NCBI RefSeq assembly: GCF_032118995.1
Contig: NC_092657.1
Location: 10,865,891 to 10,929,890, forward strand
Direction of reading: 5' to 3'
Length of the DNA: 64,000 nt
Source: Asterias amurensis
Lineage: Eukaryota > Echinodermata > Asteroidea > Forcipulatida > Asteriidae
In this document: piece by piece, positions 22,056 through 33,477 of the stretch
Layout: each line of letters begins with the position of its first letter
How positions within the stretch are numbered: the first letter of the stretch is position 1
Translations under genes and position numbers: made by a program
Notes under the pieces: generated by a model
Told to the model about the DNA's origin: nothing
The model's database searches: none
What the model saw: the letters and a program-made list of their open reading frames with translations, nothing else

Positions 22056-23547
22056 TTGTAATATTTGAAACACCCGATCAGCGAGTTTCTCTGTAAAAAC
22101 TCGAGTGACAGCATGACAAAAGGGATCATAGCAGCAATCATATCAAAGTACCTGTTATTTGATAAGTTAGTATGAGAATTATCTGGTAATCTGCTCGGGA
22201 GGAAAATTAATCTTAAGGGTGCTGTTCAGCTGCTACATAATTTGACTGTTGTTTTTTATCAAGATTATTTTGTATACTTTTGTGTCACCTTGCCTTTGCT
22301 GTAATTGTTTTATTATAGGTACAGTAACATGGTAACCCTCTCTGGACTAGAAATGGACTTTGGTAAGCTCAAGCGACATTTTGAAATACATCCTTGACTT
22401 TTTAACTTCACCTTTCCGATGTGAGCATGCACCGATTCTTTTATTTGAGGCATACAACCATTCTGTGTTGACTGAGTCTTGAAAATGAAAGTAAAACAGC
22501 AGAGTTTGTTATAACAAGGCAGAATCAGTTCTTTCTAAACATACCAACTTATTTCTTGACAACTTTTTGTTATTTTTTGTTATACATAATTGGAAAACTC
22601 CTGTTATTATCACTGACAAAAAAACTCCAATACAGATAAGACGATATCTCCAATACAGATCAGACGAGAACCATTGTTTTAAGCGTAGTATGGCTGTACC
22701 CACTAACTAAGTTTATTTATTAATTGCTGAAGTGTCAAGTTTAGACTAACAACAGTTGTAACAATCCAGAAAAAGTTTCCACTAATAGAAAGATTTACGT
22801 TTAGATTTACGTAAGAGTTGTGAAATGAATACGTGCCACTACTCATTAATCACTTGCTGATGAATCATACGGGAACTCTAAACTGCATTGTCTAAGCCTT
22901 TAGTAAACGACACGAGTGGTATATTAGCTCTCAACATTAAAATTACAGAACAGTCGCTGGCAGTGTAAGCACTTAACTTTTAATCCAGCATATGCATAAA
23001 TTTAAAAACCTGTAGGAGTTTAAGATCGATTGGCCATCAAAATAAAATAAAAAATGCTCTCTGAGCGTTCACCTCCAAACGGGATATTTATTCCAAATCA
23101 AATTTGACATTTCATACAGAAACATTCTAAGGGAAGTACTACTATCATCAATAGACTGTACCATTATGTAAATGGTAAATGTGTGATCTTCACGATTGGT
23201 TTTCTTACCAATTCTGTAGTGTTCTTTAAAACTGCCTTAAACAATTGATTGAAAAACTAACACACAAAATATGAAGTCTTGCGAGACTGATGAAGTGCTT
23301 CCAAAATGTGATTATACATGTAGATGGTTTAACGTGATGTTAATGTACAGGGTAATTTATACACACAGATACGATGAGTCACTGTGTGCACGTTTACTTA
23401 AAAAACATTCAAGAGATGTCGGGGTATTTTGCACGGCCCAAGTGGCAGCAATCCTCTGCAAACCGATGGCTTGCCTCAGAAATCTGCAAAACCATAATTG
23501 CTCAAAGCATTAATTATTAGGTGAAACTTTCACAAAACCATACTAAT
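22056..23547. other. AT-rich non-coding DNA
   Basis: No gene is supported. The 80-codon frame at 23271-23513 has an ATG but no recognisable domain and no splice context. Confidence 0.3.
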
Positions 23548-23928
23548 TTAAGGCAGTGAGACACAGTCGGTAATTACTCGAAATAATTATAACCATAAAA
23601 CCTTACTTGGTAACGAGTAATTGGGAGCTGTTAATAGTATAAAACATTGTGAGAAACGGTTCCCTGTGATGTAACTTAGTTTTCGAGAAAGAAGTAAACT
23701 TCCATGAATTTGATTTCGAGACATCAGATTTAGAACTTGAGGTCTCGAAATCAAGCATCTGAAAGCGCAAAACTGACCAGGGTATTTTGTATTTCCATTT
23801 TTATCTCGCAACTTTGACAACCGATTGAGCTCAAATTTTCACAGGTTTGTTATTTTATGCATATGGTGAGATACACCAAGTGAGAAGACCGGTCTCCGAC
23901 AATTACCAATAGTGTCCAGTGTCTTTAA
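23548..23928 (+). mobile_element. Full-length MITE, ~381 bp
   Basis: Starts TTAAGGCAGTGAGACACAG and ends AATAGTGTCCAGTGTCTTTAAA, so the outermost ~20 bp are imperfect inverted repeats (AGGCAnTGnnACAC..). It matches both parts of the split copy at 10884-11855, the partial copy at 27571-27724 and the diverged copy at 21713. It encodes nothing. It ends 190 bp beyond the stop codon of the GPCR gene, in the likely 3' flank. Confidence 0.8.
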
Positions 23929-24118
23929 ATGATATCCTCTCTCAAACCAATAGTATACCGTCAACACAGGCTCCAAGAATGGTTAAAGCCCTGTGCCGAA
24001 AACATACATTTGCAAACTATTGGTCAAGTCTTCAACTAAACAAGGTCATTTGTTTGGACGAAAAGGGCCACAGATTGGACCATCAGCGTGTTCTCTTTGG
24101 ACTTGTGTGGCTTCGAAA

Positions 24119-25273
24119 TTATGTTCCTCTGTACTCGATAGTGGTGTTAGGATCTGCAGTGTTCCGAGTGGCAGTGCTGAATGCTGCACTTACTGCTTGT
24201 AAGTTTTGAACTTGTGGCCGGCCCTTTGGAGAAGCTGTGCATCCAATTGCTTGAAGAAAGGCAGCCCGGTATTGTGCGTTCATCACACCGTAGACAATAG
24301 GATTTACAATAGTATTGACGAGTGTCGGAACGACTAGTATCCAACTATAAACCGAGCCAAACACTTCAAATGAATTAGTTTCAATTCCTAAAATATAGCA
24401 GAACCAATAGGTAAAAACCAAAACGCAAAACGGAGTCTGGCATATGAAAAATATGACACCATTCGTAATCAGCATTTTCACAACTTGGTTCCGGATTTGC
24501 AACGCTCTCTTGTAATTGTTTAACATCCCACGAGCACTACCGCGTTTTTTTAGCATAAGTATGATTTTTACATACATGTAAATGTTTGCTATCATTGCAG
24601 TCAGATAGGGAATGTAAATCAATGGCTCAGCATAGTTATATACCCAAGGGTATACTGGCGAACAACGTGTAATAAGAACTGTGGTCAACTCCGGTGGTGA
24701 ACCATCATTATCAGACCATTGTAGACAGGATGATAGAAGAGCACGGCTGGGCAAAATCAAGATTGTACAAATAATCCCTACTAGCCAGCAGCATGTTATT
24801 ATCTTTAAGGTACGGCGCCGTCCACGTATCTTGAGATGTTTCAGAGGATGACAGAGGGCGAGATATCGCTCAAAAGACATCATTGTTATGAGTGTCAATT
24901 GTGTACAATAGCCAACAAATGTCACAAACGTGTAGACGATGCATTGCACTGAATGCGTAAATGAGTAATCAGGCCGCAAGGGCGAGGACAAATAACGAAA
25001 TATAAAAAAGCACACTAAAGTGATCAGGAAGATACTGTCTGCCACTGCCAAGTGTAACAAGTATAAAGTCGTGTCCGATCTGACTTTTGGAACGCGGAAA
25101 ACTACAAACAGAAAAGTAGAGTTGAATAAGACACTGAGACACAGGATGACTGGTAGGACGATAGTGACAATAATGCTATCAGTTGGAGTATTAAGCAACT
25201 TGTTGACTTCATCCACGGTAATATTAATCGTGTCCACAGCACTGCAATCGTCTGATGCAATGTCTGATCCCAT
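24119..25273 (-). CDS. Class A (rhodopsin-like) GPCR, probably peptide-activated
   Basis: A single uninterrupted exon encodes 384 residues with seven hydrophobic segments. Landmarks: an N-glycosylation site (NIT, residue 17); the TM2 aspartate in HLAVADSIF; a TM3 cysteine (SVQC) for the extracellular disulphide; ERY at the end of TM3 (SFERYLALCHP); a TM6 motif CQTP where most receptors have CWxP; NPIVY in TM7; and a cysteine in the C-tail (AIGC) for palmitoylation. It would signal through G proteins at the plasma membrane. The overall look, including the HPL motif after ERY, suggests the neuropeptide-receptor group, but the ligand cannot be told. I chose the ATG at 25273: the frame is open 14 codons further up but contains no earlier ATG before a TAA at 25325-25327. 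The gene is intact and intronless, unlike everything around it. Confidence 0.93.
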   Translation of the reverse strand: MGSDIASDDCSAVDTINITVDEVNKLLNTPTDSIIVTIVLPVILCLSVLFNSTFLFVVFRVPKVRSDTTLYLLHLAVADSIFLITLVCFFIFRYLSSPLRPDYSFTHSVQCIVYTFVTFVGYCTQLTLITMMSFERYLALCHPLKHLKIRGRRRTLKIITCCWLVGIICTILILPSRALLSSCLQWSDNDGSPPELTTVLITRCSPVYPWVYNYAEPLIYIPYLTAMIANIYMYVKIILMLKKRGSARGMLNNYKRALQIRNQVVKMLITNGVIFFICQTPFCVLVFTYWFCYILGIETNSFEVFGSVYSWILVVPTLVNTIVNPIVYGVMNAQYRAAFLQAIGCTASPKGRPQVQNLQAVSAAFSTATRNTADPNTTIEYRGT

Positions 25274-25323
25274 GACAACGTTTGAAGCTATTACGAGCCA
25301 AAACACGAATGACAAAGCCCTTC

Positions 25324-25329
25324 TTTATA
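25324..25329 (-). promoter_or_regulatory. Candidate TATA box of the GPCR gene
   Basis: TATAAA (followed by GAAGG) lies 51 bp upstream of the chosen ATG, which would leave a short 5' leader of about 20-25 bases. Confidence 0.4.
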
Positions 25330-25551
25330 CACGAAAACGTTCAGGTCGTAGTTTTGTCTAACAGCAATACTCACTATGACAGGCTCTAAATATTGAATGC
25401 ATTCAAGTTCCGAGCACAAGAATCATTTCCAAGCACCTCATCAATGCTCAGACCGAACAATAATTGATTTGCGTTTCTCTTCATGGGTGATCCTCAAGCT
25501 TATATGTGTTGCAGTAGACTGTCTACACTACATGTACTTGCACAATGGTAG

Positions 25552-25985
25552 CCTCAAAACCCATAATTGCATTTGCATTACTTAAACATAACAACTCTCG
25601 CTTTGTATATGCCCTAAGTGACAAATGTGAACACATGATTCGATTTCACTAATTGCCTTAAGTGACAAATGTGAACACATGATTCGATTTCACTATCAGC
25701 AAACCTATTGTTTATTTTCATAAATGGCAGTAATGCGTTATCCTCAAAGCCCATAATTGCATTTGCATTACTTAAACATAACGACTCTCGCTTTGTATAT
25801 GCCCTAAGTGACAAATGTGAACACATGATTCGATTTCATTATTTGCCTTAAGTGACAAATGTGAACACATGATTCGATTTCACTATCAGCAAACCTATTG
25901 TTTATTTTCATAAATGGCAGTTAATGCGTTATCCTCAAAACCCATAATTGCATTTGCATTACTAAAACATAACAACTCTCGGTTT
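25552..25985. repeat. Tandem repeat, ~190-bp period, ~2.3 copies
   Basis: Copies begin at 25552, 25742 and 25933 with CCTCAAA.CCCATAATTGC. Each complete unit contains two tandem copies of a shorter ~45-bp block (AGTGACAAATGTGAACACAT). It lies in the upstream flank of the GPCR gene. Copies are nearly identical, so the duplication is recent. Confidence 0.9.
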
Positions 25986-26194
25986 ACTTCTCTCTTTTGT
26001 TTCTGAGATTCTATTATTATCTCATTTGCATTGTATAATACAGCGTTTTAAATTTGCCTCTCCCTTTATAGTAGTCGGGATTTGAATAAAACTTTCTTCA
26101 TATTTTACAACACCACTTAAACAGCGTGTCCCTTGTAAAATTTATTATGTTTCAGCACAGAGTGTGCTAGCCGCACTCAAACCTGTTACAAATA
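25986..26194. other. Short AT-rich spacer
   Basis: Nothing identifiable. Confidence 0.3.
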
Positions 26195-27560
26195 CATCTT
26201 ATTGTTCAACATCAATTCTAATTTTGTTTTAATCCAGTAACTGCTGTATCCACCTTTATTCAGGTTGTTTCACCTTGTTCTCAAAACGCGTTACGAACCC
26301 TAATACATCAGCCACCACTACAACACCCACTATCATTAGTTACTCGGCCAGAACTTCCTGTATCTTCCACATTATGTCTATCTATGTAACCAAGTTTTCA
26401 CAAACGAATTAATTTCCTCAATTTGCTTTAGTCATTCAACCTACTTAGATTATTCCAATGTTTTCTAGTTTCAAACTTGTTCATAAACTCTTTTCGAATT
26501 GTTAAACCACCTTGAATTTTTCTAATAGTATACTAGCTCACTTTCATATAAAATGTAATGCATTAATAATCAGTCCTATTTACCAAATTGTCATTAAAAA
26601 TTCATAATGATGAGTTGTATGCAGCTTATGAAATAACATCGGATGAGCCGTTGTGCGATCTGATAGAAAAAGTAAAAGACTGTTTCTTGTGTTGAGTTGT
26701 GACACAACTTTCAATATTGGCGACTTCTACAGGCCTGTGTTACTCTTTAAGCACACATCTTTTGAGAACCCTTGTCAACTCATACCACTTGAATTACTGG
26801 TATATCAATTGAGAGCAGAGTCAGAACATGAAGAATTCTTCCGTCTTGTTCGTAAACAATATCAATCTGTAGCCGACAAAGTGTTTGACCATTGTCACAG
26901 ATAGGGAGAAGACAATTGAGCAGGCACTTCACACCCAACTACCGGAGTGGACTCACCTCCATTGCTGGAATCACACTTTGTCAGATGTGAACTTCTGGGT
27001 TGCAAAGCTCTACTGAAATCGTAGAGACATTCACCTAGTTATGCGCAGGTTACACAATTCGAACCAAATTGGAGCGATTATTAGACTGAAGCACTACATG
27101 TTTTAAAAAGGTGTTCATTTTGTTTATCCAATACGTCTGGTTATTCAACACAAATTCTTACTTAGTTTTTTAAATCCAATAATAATCGTATCCACCTTTA
27201 TCCACGTTGTTCAACTCTTTTCTCAGAAAGTGTTACGAACCCTAATACATCAGCCACTTACCCACTATCATTAGCAAACACTCGGTAATAATGTGGAAGG
27301 TACATGCAGTGTTGGCTGAGTGGTTGCTAATGATAGTGGGTAAAATGGTGGCTGATGTATTAGTGTTTGGTTACCAAGTTTTCACAAGTTAATTAATTTC
27401 CTCAACTTGCTATAATTATTCAACCTAATTAGTGTTTTCTAGTTTCAAACATGTTCATAAAAACTCTGTTAAACAATCTGTTAAACCACACTTGATTTTT
27501 CTAAAAGTATACTCACTTTCATATAAAATGTAATACATTAATTTGCCAGTTCTCAATCAA
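26195..27560. repeat. Pair of ~0.4-kb direct repeats around a transposase remnant
   Basis: The segment 26195-26600 recurs, diverged, at 27125-27560: both contain TTACGAACCCTAATACATCAG, CCACTATCATTAG, ACCAAGTTTTCACAA and AATTAATTTCCTCAA in that order. The second copy holds an inverted repeat (27241-27276 against 27325-27364, core CCCACTATCATTAGCAA). The Mutator-like transposase remnant lies between them, so the pair may be non-coding parts of the same old element. Confidence 0.65.
26653..27020 (+). pseudogene. Mutator-like (MULE-type) DDE transposase fragment
   Basis: The + strand reads LSCDTTFNIGDFYR, LFKHTSFENP, ESEHEEFFRLVRKQ; after a frameshift near 26885 it continues TIVTDREKTIEQ, THLHCWNHTLSDVNFWV. 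CDTTFN with the first catalytic Asp, VTDRE with the second, and the HCWNH motif are the pattern of MULE-related transposases found in many multigene metazoan proteins. Both flanks of the domain are missing and the frame is broken, so it is a remnant. Confidence 0.6.
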
Positions 27561-27570
27561 TCCGCTATAT

Positions 27571-27724
27571 CAAATTACTTCTTTCTCAAAAACTATGGCA
27601 CTTCAGAGGGAGCCGTTTCTCACAATGTTTGATACCATCAACCTCTCCCCATTACTCGTCACCAAGAAAGGTTTTATGCGAATAATTCTTTTTAGTAATT
27701 ACCAATAGTGTCCACTGCCTTTAA
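27571..27724 (-). mobile_element. Partial copy of the 23548-23928 MITE
   Basis: Carries one end of the family in reverse orientation: CTTTCTCAAAAACTATGGCA, GAGGGAGCCGTTTCTCACAA and AATAGTGTCCACTGCCTTTAA. The other half is absent. Confidence 0.75.
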
Positions 27725-28029
27725 CTAATTTCTCACAGCCGTTTTTAAGAAGAGGCACATGCATGTGAATGGAGCTTTTAAAACTGTTCTGCCATCTTGT
27801 CGCTTTTAATTCGATCTCGTTTAGTCACGTGTTATGTTCATCTGTCCTTTTGTCTGTTTTCTTGTCTGTCTGTTTTTTAATACTTTTTCATGCTTACAGA
27901 TACTTATGGGAGTATGTAATTAAATGTATCCTTGAACTGAATAGAAAACCACGTTAGTAAGATTTGATATCATTTGCTGTCTACCTTTTAAACGTTGACA
28001 ATTTTCTGAGCATGTAATTGGACATCTAC
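27725..28029. other. Non-coding DNA
   Basis: T-rich, with a 62-codon hydrophobic frame (27769-27957) that has no recognisable feature beyond T-rich composition. Confidence 0.3.
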
Positions 28030-28281
28030 AAAGGAGGTAAATTTTCATATCACAACGCCTCGGTAAAAACTATGGCAGAGTCTCGACAACGTGCTCTTAA
28101 TAAGAACGAAAATCTAACAAATGATTTATCTGATACTGGGTTACTCAAACAAGTGAATAGGTAGAGCAATATTTATTTCTTATAAGTACTAGCTTAGACT
28201 TTCTTTCTTATTAAGAGCACGTGGTCGAGACTCTGCCACAGTTTTTACCGAGGCTTCGTGATATGAAAATTTACCTCCTTT
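28030..28281. mobile_element. Hairpin MITE with ~85-bp arms
   Basis: The arm 28030-28112 (AAAGGAGGTAAATTTTCATA ... GTGCTCTTAATAAG) is the inverted copy of 28196-28281 with few mismatches. The ~85-bp centre is unique. I see no coding capacity and no clear target duplication. Confidence 0.75.
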
Positions 28282-29516
28282 CTGTGTTTGTTGAAATTGA
28301 TCCTTTTTACAATGATTGGCCGCAGGTTTTGTATCAAATGCTCAGGAAGAGCAAGCACTCTGGAAACTTTTGCTATAGTTGCAGCAATGTTGCTCCGGTA
28401 TATAACTGTTCCATGCTCAGTAGGCACCTGTAAATTGTTTTGGGCTGTTAACCCATGCCTCTCTGGTCTCACAAGAAGCATGACAACATATTTTTGCAAG
28501 TAAAGTAAGTAATCGTATAGCTAATTGGAACATGTTTTTTTTGTGTGGTTGGGTTTTAAAATGATGGTTTAGGTCTCAAAAATTACTCTGTGTGTAGGAA
28601 GGGGGAACGTGTGCGACTGTGTAATGCTAAACAATGTCCGAGTCCTTAAACAAAACATTAAGTTGTCCACAAAACACAGTAACGGGACTTGTAAAAAAAA
28701 AAATATATATATATTATGTTTAATATTAGACAATTTCTTACATTCAAGAATAAGGCCTTCTTTTTTCTGTGTCATTTTTGATATAAAAACAAATTGTCAA
28801 AAGGCTGTGTTGCTGTATGAACGCCAGCATTCAGGTTTGTAGCACCAGAATATTAATTGTCACGCATTTATATTTGTTTTAGATCGTTTTGGGGAACTAG
28901 GTTGAACTGGTTTTAATATCGCCATCGCCACCTGCTGGTCAACGTCAGTCCTTGAACCATGTTGTTACAAATAATAGACAGTCAATATTGTATAGTTGTT
29001 GGTCATAAAAACGGCCACAAAAAAAGCATTTAGTTATACTGGTAATACTGTTTTTACCGTTACTGTTTTTCGGCAGTTGAAAGTCTTTAAAATTAGTTGG
29101 AATTGTGTAAAACCAATATGCCAATATTCATACAAACCACAATACTTATCCGTTGGGAACAGAGTAATCGTTTTGAGAAATGAAAGTGCTGGGAGTGATT
29201 AAACGGTACACATGCGTTCAACACCATGTATACTTCTTGCTGTCCGGTTTAATTGACATAACTGGACACTCTTCAACAGAGTTTTTTTTGGGGGGGGAGG
29301 GGGGATATCAATGTGGATGTGTTTTAAATTCAGTCGAACACAATTGTGTCAACGAAGTAGTTCAAGTCGAGGTTGCCAACACATGCCACTCCGGCTACCA
29401 GCAGAAGTAGCCCATTTAATGTGTTAAATCATGTATGCTTTACTTTTTATGTAGTCAGGAAACCAGAGTTTTATGAGGTTCTTTGACTTGGGGAACACAG
29501 GCCGAGAGGCACATTC
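28282..29516. other. Non-coding DNA with simple repeats
   Basis: Contains an AT run near 28700-28715 and a G-rich run near 29288-29306. No coding region is supported. Confidence 0.3.
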
Positions 29517-29700
29517 CATAATAAACTGCGCCAATAAAGTATCTAAACACTTACAAATGGTCAGATATATCGGAACCTGAAATAGTATGCCAAAAAATAA
29601 TTATTCATTTCTATTCACCGTTAATTTCTGCACATTTTGACACATCTTGTGTTGCGCTACGATGTTGTTTAGTGGATTTATGGACACTTGAGTGGCTTAA

Positions 29701-30083
29701 AGAAACACGTTGCCTTAGATCGGACGAGTTGGTCAAAACAAAAGCGTTTGTAACCGTTTTTTATAAAATGCATATGGTTGGAAAGATGTTTTAAAAGTAG
29801 AATACAATGATCCACACAAGTTTACCTCGAAATTGCGTGGTTTTCCTTCTACTGTGCGAACTAACATGGTCTGCCATTTATGGGAGTCAAAATTTTGACC
29901 CCCATAAATCGCCGACGTGTTAGTCGACGAGGTAAAAGGAAAACCACGCAATTTCGAGGCATGTTTGTCTGGATCATTGTATTCTACTTTTACAATATCT
30001 TTCTACCCATTCGCATTTTATAAAAAAACGGTTACAAACGCTTTTCAAAGACCAACTCGACCGATCCAAGGCAACGTGTTCCT
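29701..30083. mobile_element. Palindromic TTAA-site MITE, copy A
   Basis: The whole 383-bp element is one imperfect palindrome centred on CAAAATTTTG near 29895: AGAAACACGTTGCCTTAGATC at the left faces GATCCAAGGCAACGTGTTCCT at the right. It is flanked by TTAA on both sides (29697-29700 and 30084-30087), and the host transposon's other arm shows a single TTAA at the empty site. A TTAA target points to a piggyBac-type or other TTAA-specific transposase. Short frames read through it are by-products of the palindrome. Confidence 0.9.
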
Positions 30084-30350
30084 TTAAGGTCGAATTTCAA
30101 AAGTTGCAAAAGCCCATATTCAAGCTAAATCGTTGTATTGTGACGAGTAAGATCAGCGTTTCTTTTGCCCGCCCTTTATAAATGATTTGTTTGTCGCGTT
30201 TTGGATAAATCGGTTGCGATGAACATCAGCAATAATTGTCAGTAACCAAGCAAAGGGGTCAAAGATGGGAGGCATACAACAAAATGGGTTAAGAGCCAGA
30301 ATCCCTGATTATGGTAAGACAGGGAAAAGTGTTTCAAGATAACAGGAAAG

Positions 30351-30588
30351 ATGGCTCAACTGACCAAACAGGAAAGAGGACGGATCGTTGGTTTGATAGA
30401 AGCCGGTATGTCGATTCGAGCTGCAGCTCATCAAGTTGGAACGTCACCAGCGACGGTCAGTAAAATGGTGGAATGGCTACCAAGTTCAAGGAAATGTGGA
30501 CAACCTGCCAAGGAGTGGCCGCCCGAGTGTGACTTCTGCAGCAGAAGAAAGTGAACAAGTCCATCAAGCCTGACACCACTCTCGAGGG
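30351..30588 (+). pseudogene. Tc1-type transposase, N-terminal DNA-binding part only
   Basis: From the ATG at 30351 the frame reads MAQLTKQERGRIVGLIEAG, then IRAAAHQVGTSPATVSKM, the paired-type helix-turn-helix of Tc1 transposases. After a frameshift near 30470 it continues GNVDNLPRSGRP, the GRPR-like AT-hook region, and stops near 30587. The catalytic DDE domain is absent. Confidence 0.75.
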
Positions 30589-31072
30589 ATTGCGACGCAT
30601 CCTGATCAGGAAATGACAGGGGATTGACCAGGGACAGATCAGATGTCTCGTTTGGAGTATGAGAAGCGACTCCTTGCCGTTAACAGTGATGGAGGACACA
30701 CCAAGTATTGAGGACAGGATATCAGCAGTTTTAGAGTTAAAGATACGGCCATAAATTTCATGGTCAAGTAAACGAAACGAGTTTGTGTCTTTTGTCTTGA
30801 TTTTGTCTGTGTGTGAGGCTTGTGTGAGTTCCCTTATGGAATTGGGGTGAATAGGGGCTTTTGCAACTTTTGAAATTCGACCTTAAGCCACTCAAGTTCC
30901 CATAAATCCACCAAACAACATCGTAGCGCAACATAAGATGTGTCAAAATGTGCAGAAATTAACGGTGAATAGAAATGAATAATTATTCTTTGGCATACTA
31001 ATTCAGGTTCCGATAAATCTGACTATTTGTAAGTGTTTAGATACTTTATTGGCGCAGTTTATTTACTTGAGG

Positions 31073-32382
31073 TACATACGATAAAACAGCTGGTCGTGAA
31101 ATTGCTGGCGAATTTTGTTCGGTTAAAGCAAGTAACTTTTGTGTAAGTTCAGAAGTTGATAGCATGGTTATCATACATCCAATAATTGTTGTTGTTCGTC
31201 TGCTTGCAGTAAGAAGCTCAATTTTGGTTGTCTTTCATACTTTCTTCCTACTTGATGCAGTCTTCAAACCAGCATAGTCGCAGCAATATAGAATGCTGGC
31301 TGGAAATCTGCATTTGCAAAGCAGGAATGTCCTATGCTTAGCAGGTTTATTGTGCTTACAGCCGACTTTACCCGTATGGGTGTCCCACAAGCACAGCAAT
31401 TCAATCTTTTCTCATATAACTGTTTTGTTTTTGGAAGTTTCACTTTCTTAAACAAATTTGAAATGTTTCACAATATCAACAAACCTAGAATGCTTATACC
31501 ATACCGAGTGATCGTTGTGTAAAAAAATTGATTACAGTTTCAAACTGTTATGATGGTGATGAGAATTAAATTATTAAGTTCGACCACTCGCTTAGGTAAT
31601 AAAACCAAAATTGGGAAACTAGCCGGCCGAGAACAATCCAGCAAAAAGAACAGCTAAACTAGGAATGTTCAGCTTGGAAATATTGTGGCTGAAAAGAATT
31701 CCACAAAGAGTTATTATAACCCAATAACTACTTGAGTACTAATAGTAACCATATTTTTATATCTTTTTTTCACCCAAATCATATTTTTCCCTACCCCTTA
31801 TCAACAATATAGACAAACCAGCTTACCTATGTTCTATATGAACACACAATGATTTTTCATTTCGAAAAGGTCTAAAATAAAACCGTACACTGTCAACATT
31901 TTGTCGCCGAAGCGAAAACAAAATGGCTGACATTTTGTTTGTGAGGAAGAAAGGTCAGGTTAGTAGACTTGGTTCCAAGTCTGTGATCGAGCGTATTGGC
32001 TGACACAGCACCCTCTTGTGAGATAGAGCATGTGATAGCACTTTATGCGAGGGAATTCCGCGAGGCTGATGCAGAGAAATAACCGCGGTGTAAGACTTGA
32101 AATCAAGTCTAACACGTCATGTGCATTGATACTGCAGTCACAGTGCTACGGCTGTTACATGTTTCTGTTGCAGCGATCTCTGATCAGTCACTGAGTCGTT
32201 GCATTAAATTTCAGAATTAAAATTTCCAACTCGTTACTCCAAAACTGAATCAACCGTCGATTTAAATAAATTAATTTCTGTAATGATCTGCATCTCTCAT
32301 TGATAAAAAGTTTTTGCCCGCTCATCACAAGCAACCAATAACAGTTGAGAAGAGATAATAATGGCTTAAAAAAAAAAAGGAA
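31073..32382. other. Non-coding DNA; possible start of a gene at 31923
   Basis: At 31923 an ATG in the context ACAAAATGGCTGAC opens a 12-codon frame (MADILFVRKKGQ) ending at a GTTAGT donor-like site; the context resembles a YY1-type promoter/start as seen in some genes and LINEs, but the evidence is thin. Otherwise nothing. Confidence 0.25.
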
Positions 32383-33018
32383 ATGGCTCCACTTGTGAAT
32401 TTGACTGCATCAGCGCGGGCAAAGATGGCCAAGCAGTTAGACGAGGCCATGACGAACATCCGTAAGCTTCAAGAAACCAGTCTCCAGCAGGAACGCTATT
32501 CCCGAAGCTTTAACATCAGAACAAGAGGCATAGCGAAAGCTCTCAATGAGAACCATATAGTCCACTTTGAAAAGGCTATGCAGACCTTCGCAACAAAATT
32601 TAGCCTGCCCGACTTGACTATCAAGTACGCCCATCGGACCGGCCGCTCACCGAGATACGCCTTAGACTTGACGGACAAACCTTGCCATATCCTAGTCAAA
32701 TTCCTTTATCGGCCGGAACGACGAGGGGTTGCGATCTCCCCTGGACAATCCCCAGTAGGGCAAACGAGGCGAGGAAGGGAGATCAAACGACCCAGCCGGT
32801 TTTGCACTACTATATCTAATGACGACCCTTCTCTCCCCGAACACAGGATGCCGCAGGTCATCTGCAGACATTGCAGTCATGAGTTCACTCGGTCTTCAAA
32901 CCTGACACGACACCTACACAGGAGTTGCCCCGTGCTCTTCCAGGTTAAGCCATACCAGTGCCCATATGGATGTACAAAAGGGTTCTACCGGCCCCAACTG
33001 CTAGAAATCCATCTGTGA
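32383..33018 (+). pseudogene. L1 ORF1-like RNA-binding domain joined to C2HC zinc fingers
   Basis: One frame encodes ~211 residues. Residues ~20-110 match the layout of L1/Tx1 ORF1 proteins: a short coiled coil, then QQERYSRSFNIRTRGI, IKYAHRTGRSPR and HILVKFLYRPERR. Residues ~160-211 hold two zinc fingers: C-x2-C-x12-H-x4-C (starting ICRHCSHEF) and a second C-x4-C finger whose last His/Cys pair lies just beyond a TGA at 33016 (CAC TGC follows). That TGA could be a CGA mutated at a CpG, so the protein originally continued. The combination suggests either an unusual LINE ORF1 or two joined fragments. Confidence 0.5.
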
Positions 33019-33477
33019 CACTGCACTCTACGCCCGGGACTGGTGGGCAGGGTTGGAGTGGCGGGGGACGAGCTCAAAGTCCACGCCAGTGACACAGAAG
33101 TATGATGCTGAGCGGATGGAATGGAGGAAGGGCTATGACCGCGCGAATCGCCATCCCAACATTCCATCCAACCCATCCATTCCATCCCCGTCTTCTTCCC
33201 CCAGTCTATGGAGGCAACCATCGCAACGACAACCGACACCCCCCCCCCCCCTACTGGAGCCACAAGAACCCTTCCCCGTGGGTGACGGACTGGGCGAGGG
33301 GGGCACCCCCCCTCGGAGCGGCCCCTGACGCCATCATTCCCAGTGGTGGAAGGTCGCCATTAGTAGGAATCTTTTCGATGGAACAGAGGGCGCGGCCACC
33401 ACAAGCGCTCAAATGGACGAGGAGGGGCCACCTCCCACTTCACCACAACATCAGTTCAGTCGGACAGCTGCACCCAG
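33019..33477 (+). other. GC-rich, proline-coding segment
   Basis: The base composition is clearly more GC-rich than the rest of the window and all three + frames are partly open, giving proline/serine-rich translations (for example SIPSPSSSPSLW around 33174-33216). A C-tract lies at 33238-33250. It links the zinc-finger frame to the frame at 33478 and is probably the decayed middle of the same gene. Confidence 0.35.

Larger units (their letters stand above)
29517..31072. mobile_element. Tc1/mariner-type transposon fossil with ~215-bp TIRs
   Basis: The left arm 29517-29696 continued by 30088-30122 is the inverted copy of 30850-31072 (outer end ATAAACTGCGCCAATAAAGT; inner end near AAAGTTGCAAAAGCCC). 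The left arm is split at TTAA by a palindromic MITE (29701-30083); the right arm shows the uninterrupted site GTGGCTTAAGGTCG (complement at 30883-30896). The interior keeps only the N-terminal part of a Tc1-type transposase. The very long TIRs with a short core suggest an internally deleted derivative. Confidence 0.8.

Noticed and set aside
23271..23513. 80-codon frame with an ATG
   Set aside because: No domain, no neighbours and no repeat family; not supportable as a gene.
24119..25315. N-terminal signal peptide on the GPCR (MSFVFWLVIA...)
   Set aside because: That start is a TTG codon; the first ATG lies 14 codons later, and an in-frame stop precedes the TTG.
29733..29951. Open frames inside the palindromic MITE copies (also 36506-36896 and 40004-40394)
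   Set aside because: The same peptides recur on both strands of each copy because the element is a palindrome; they are by-products of the repeat.
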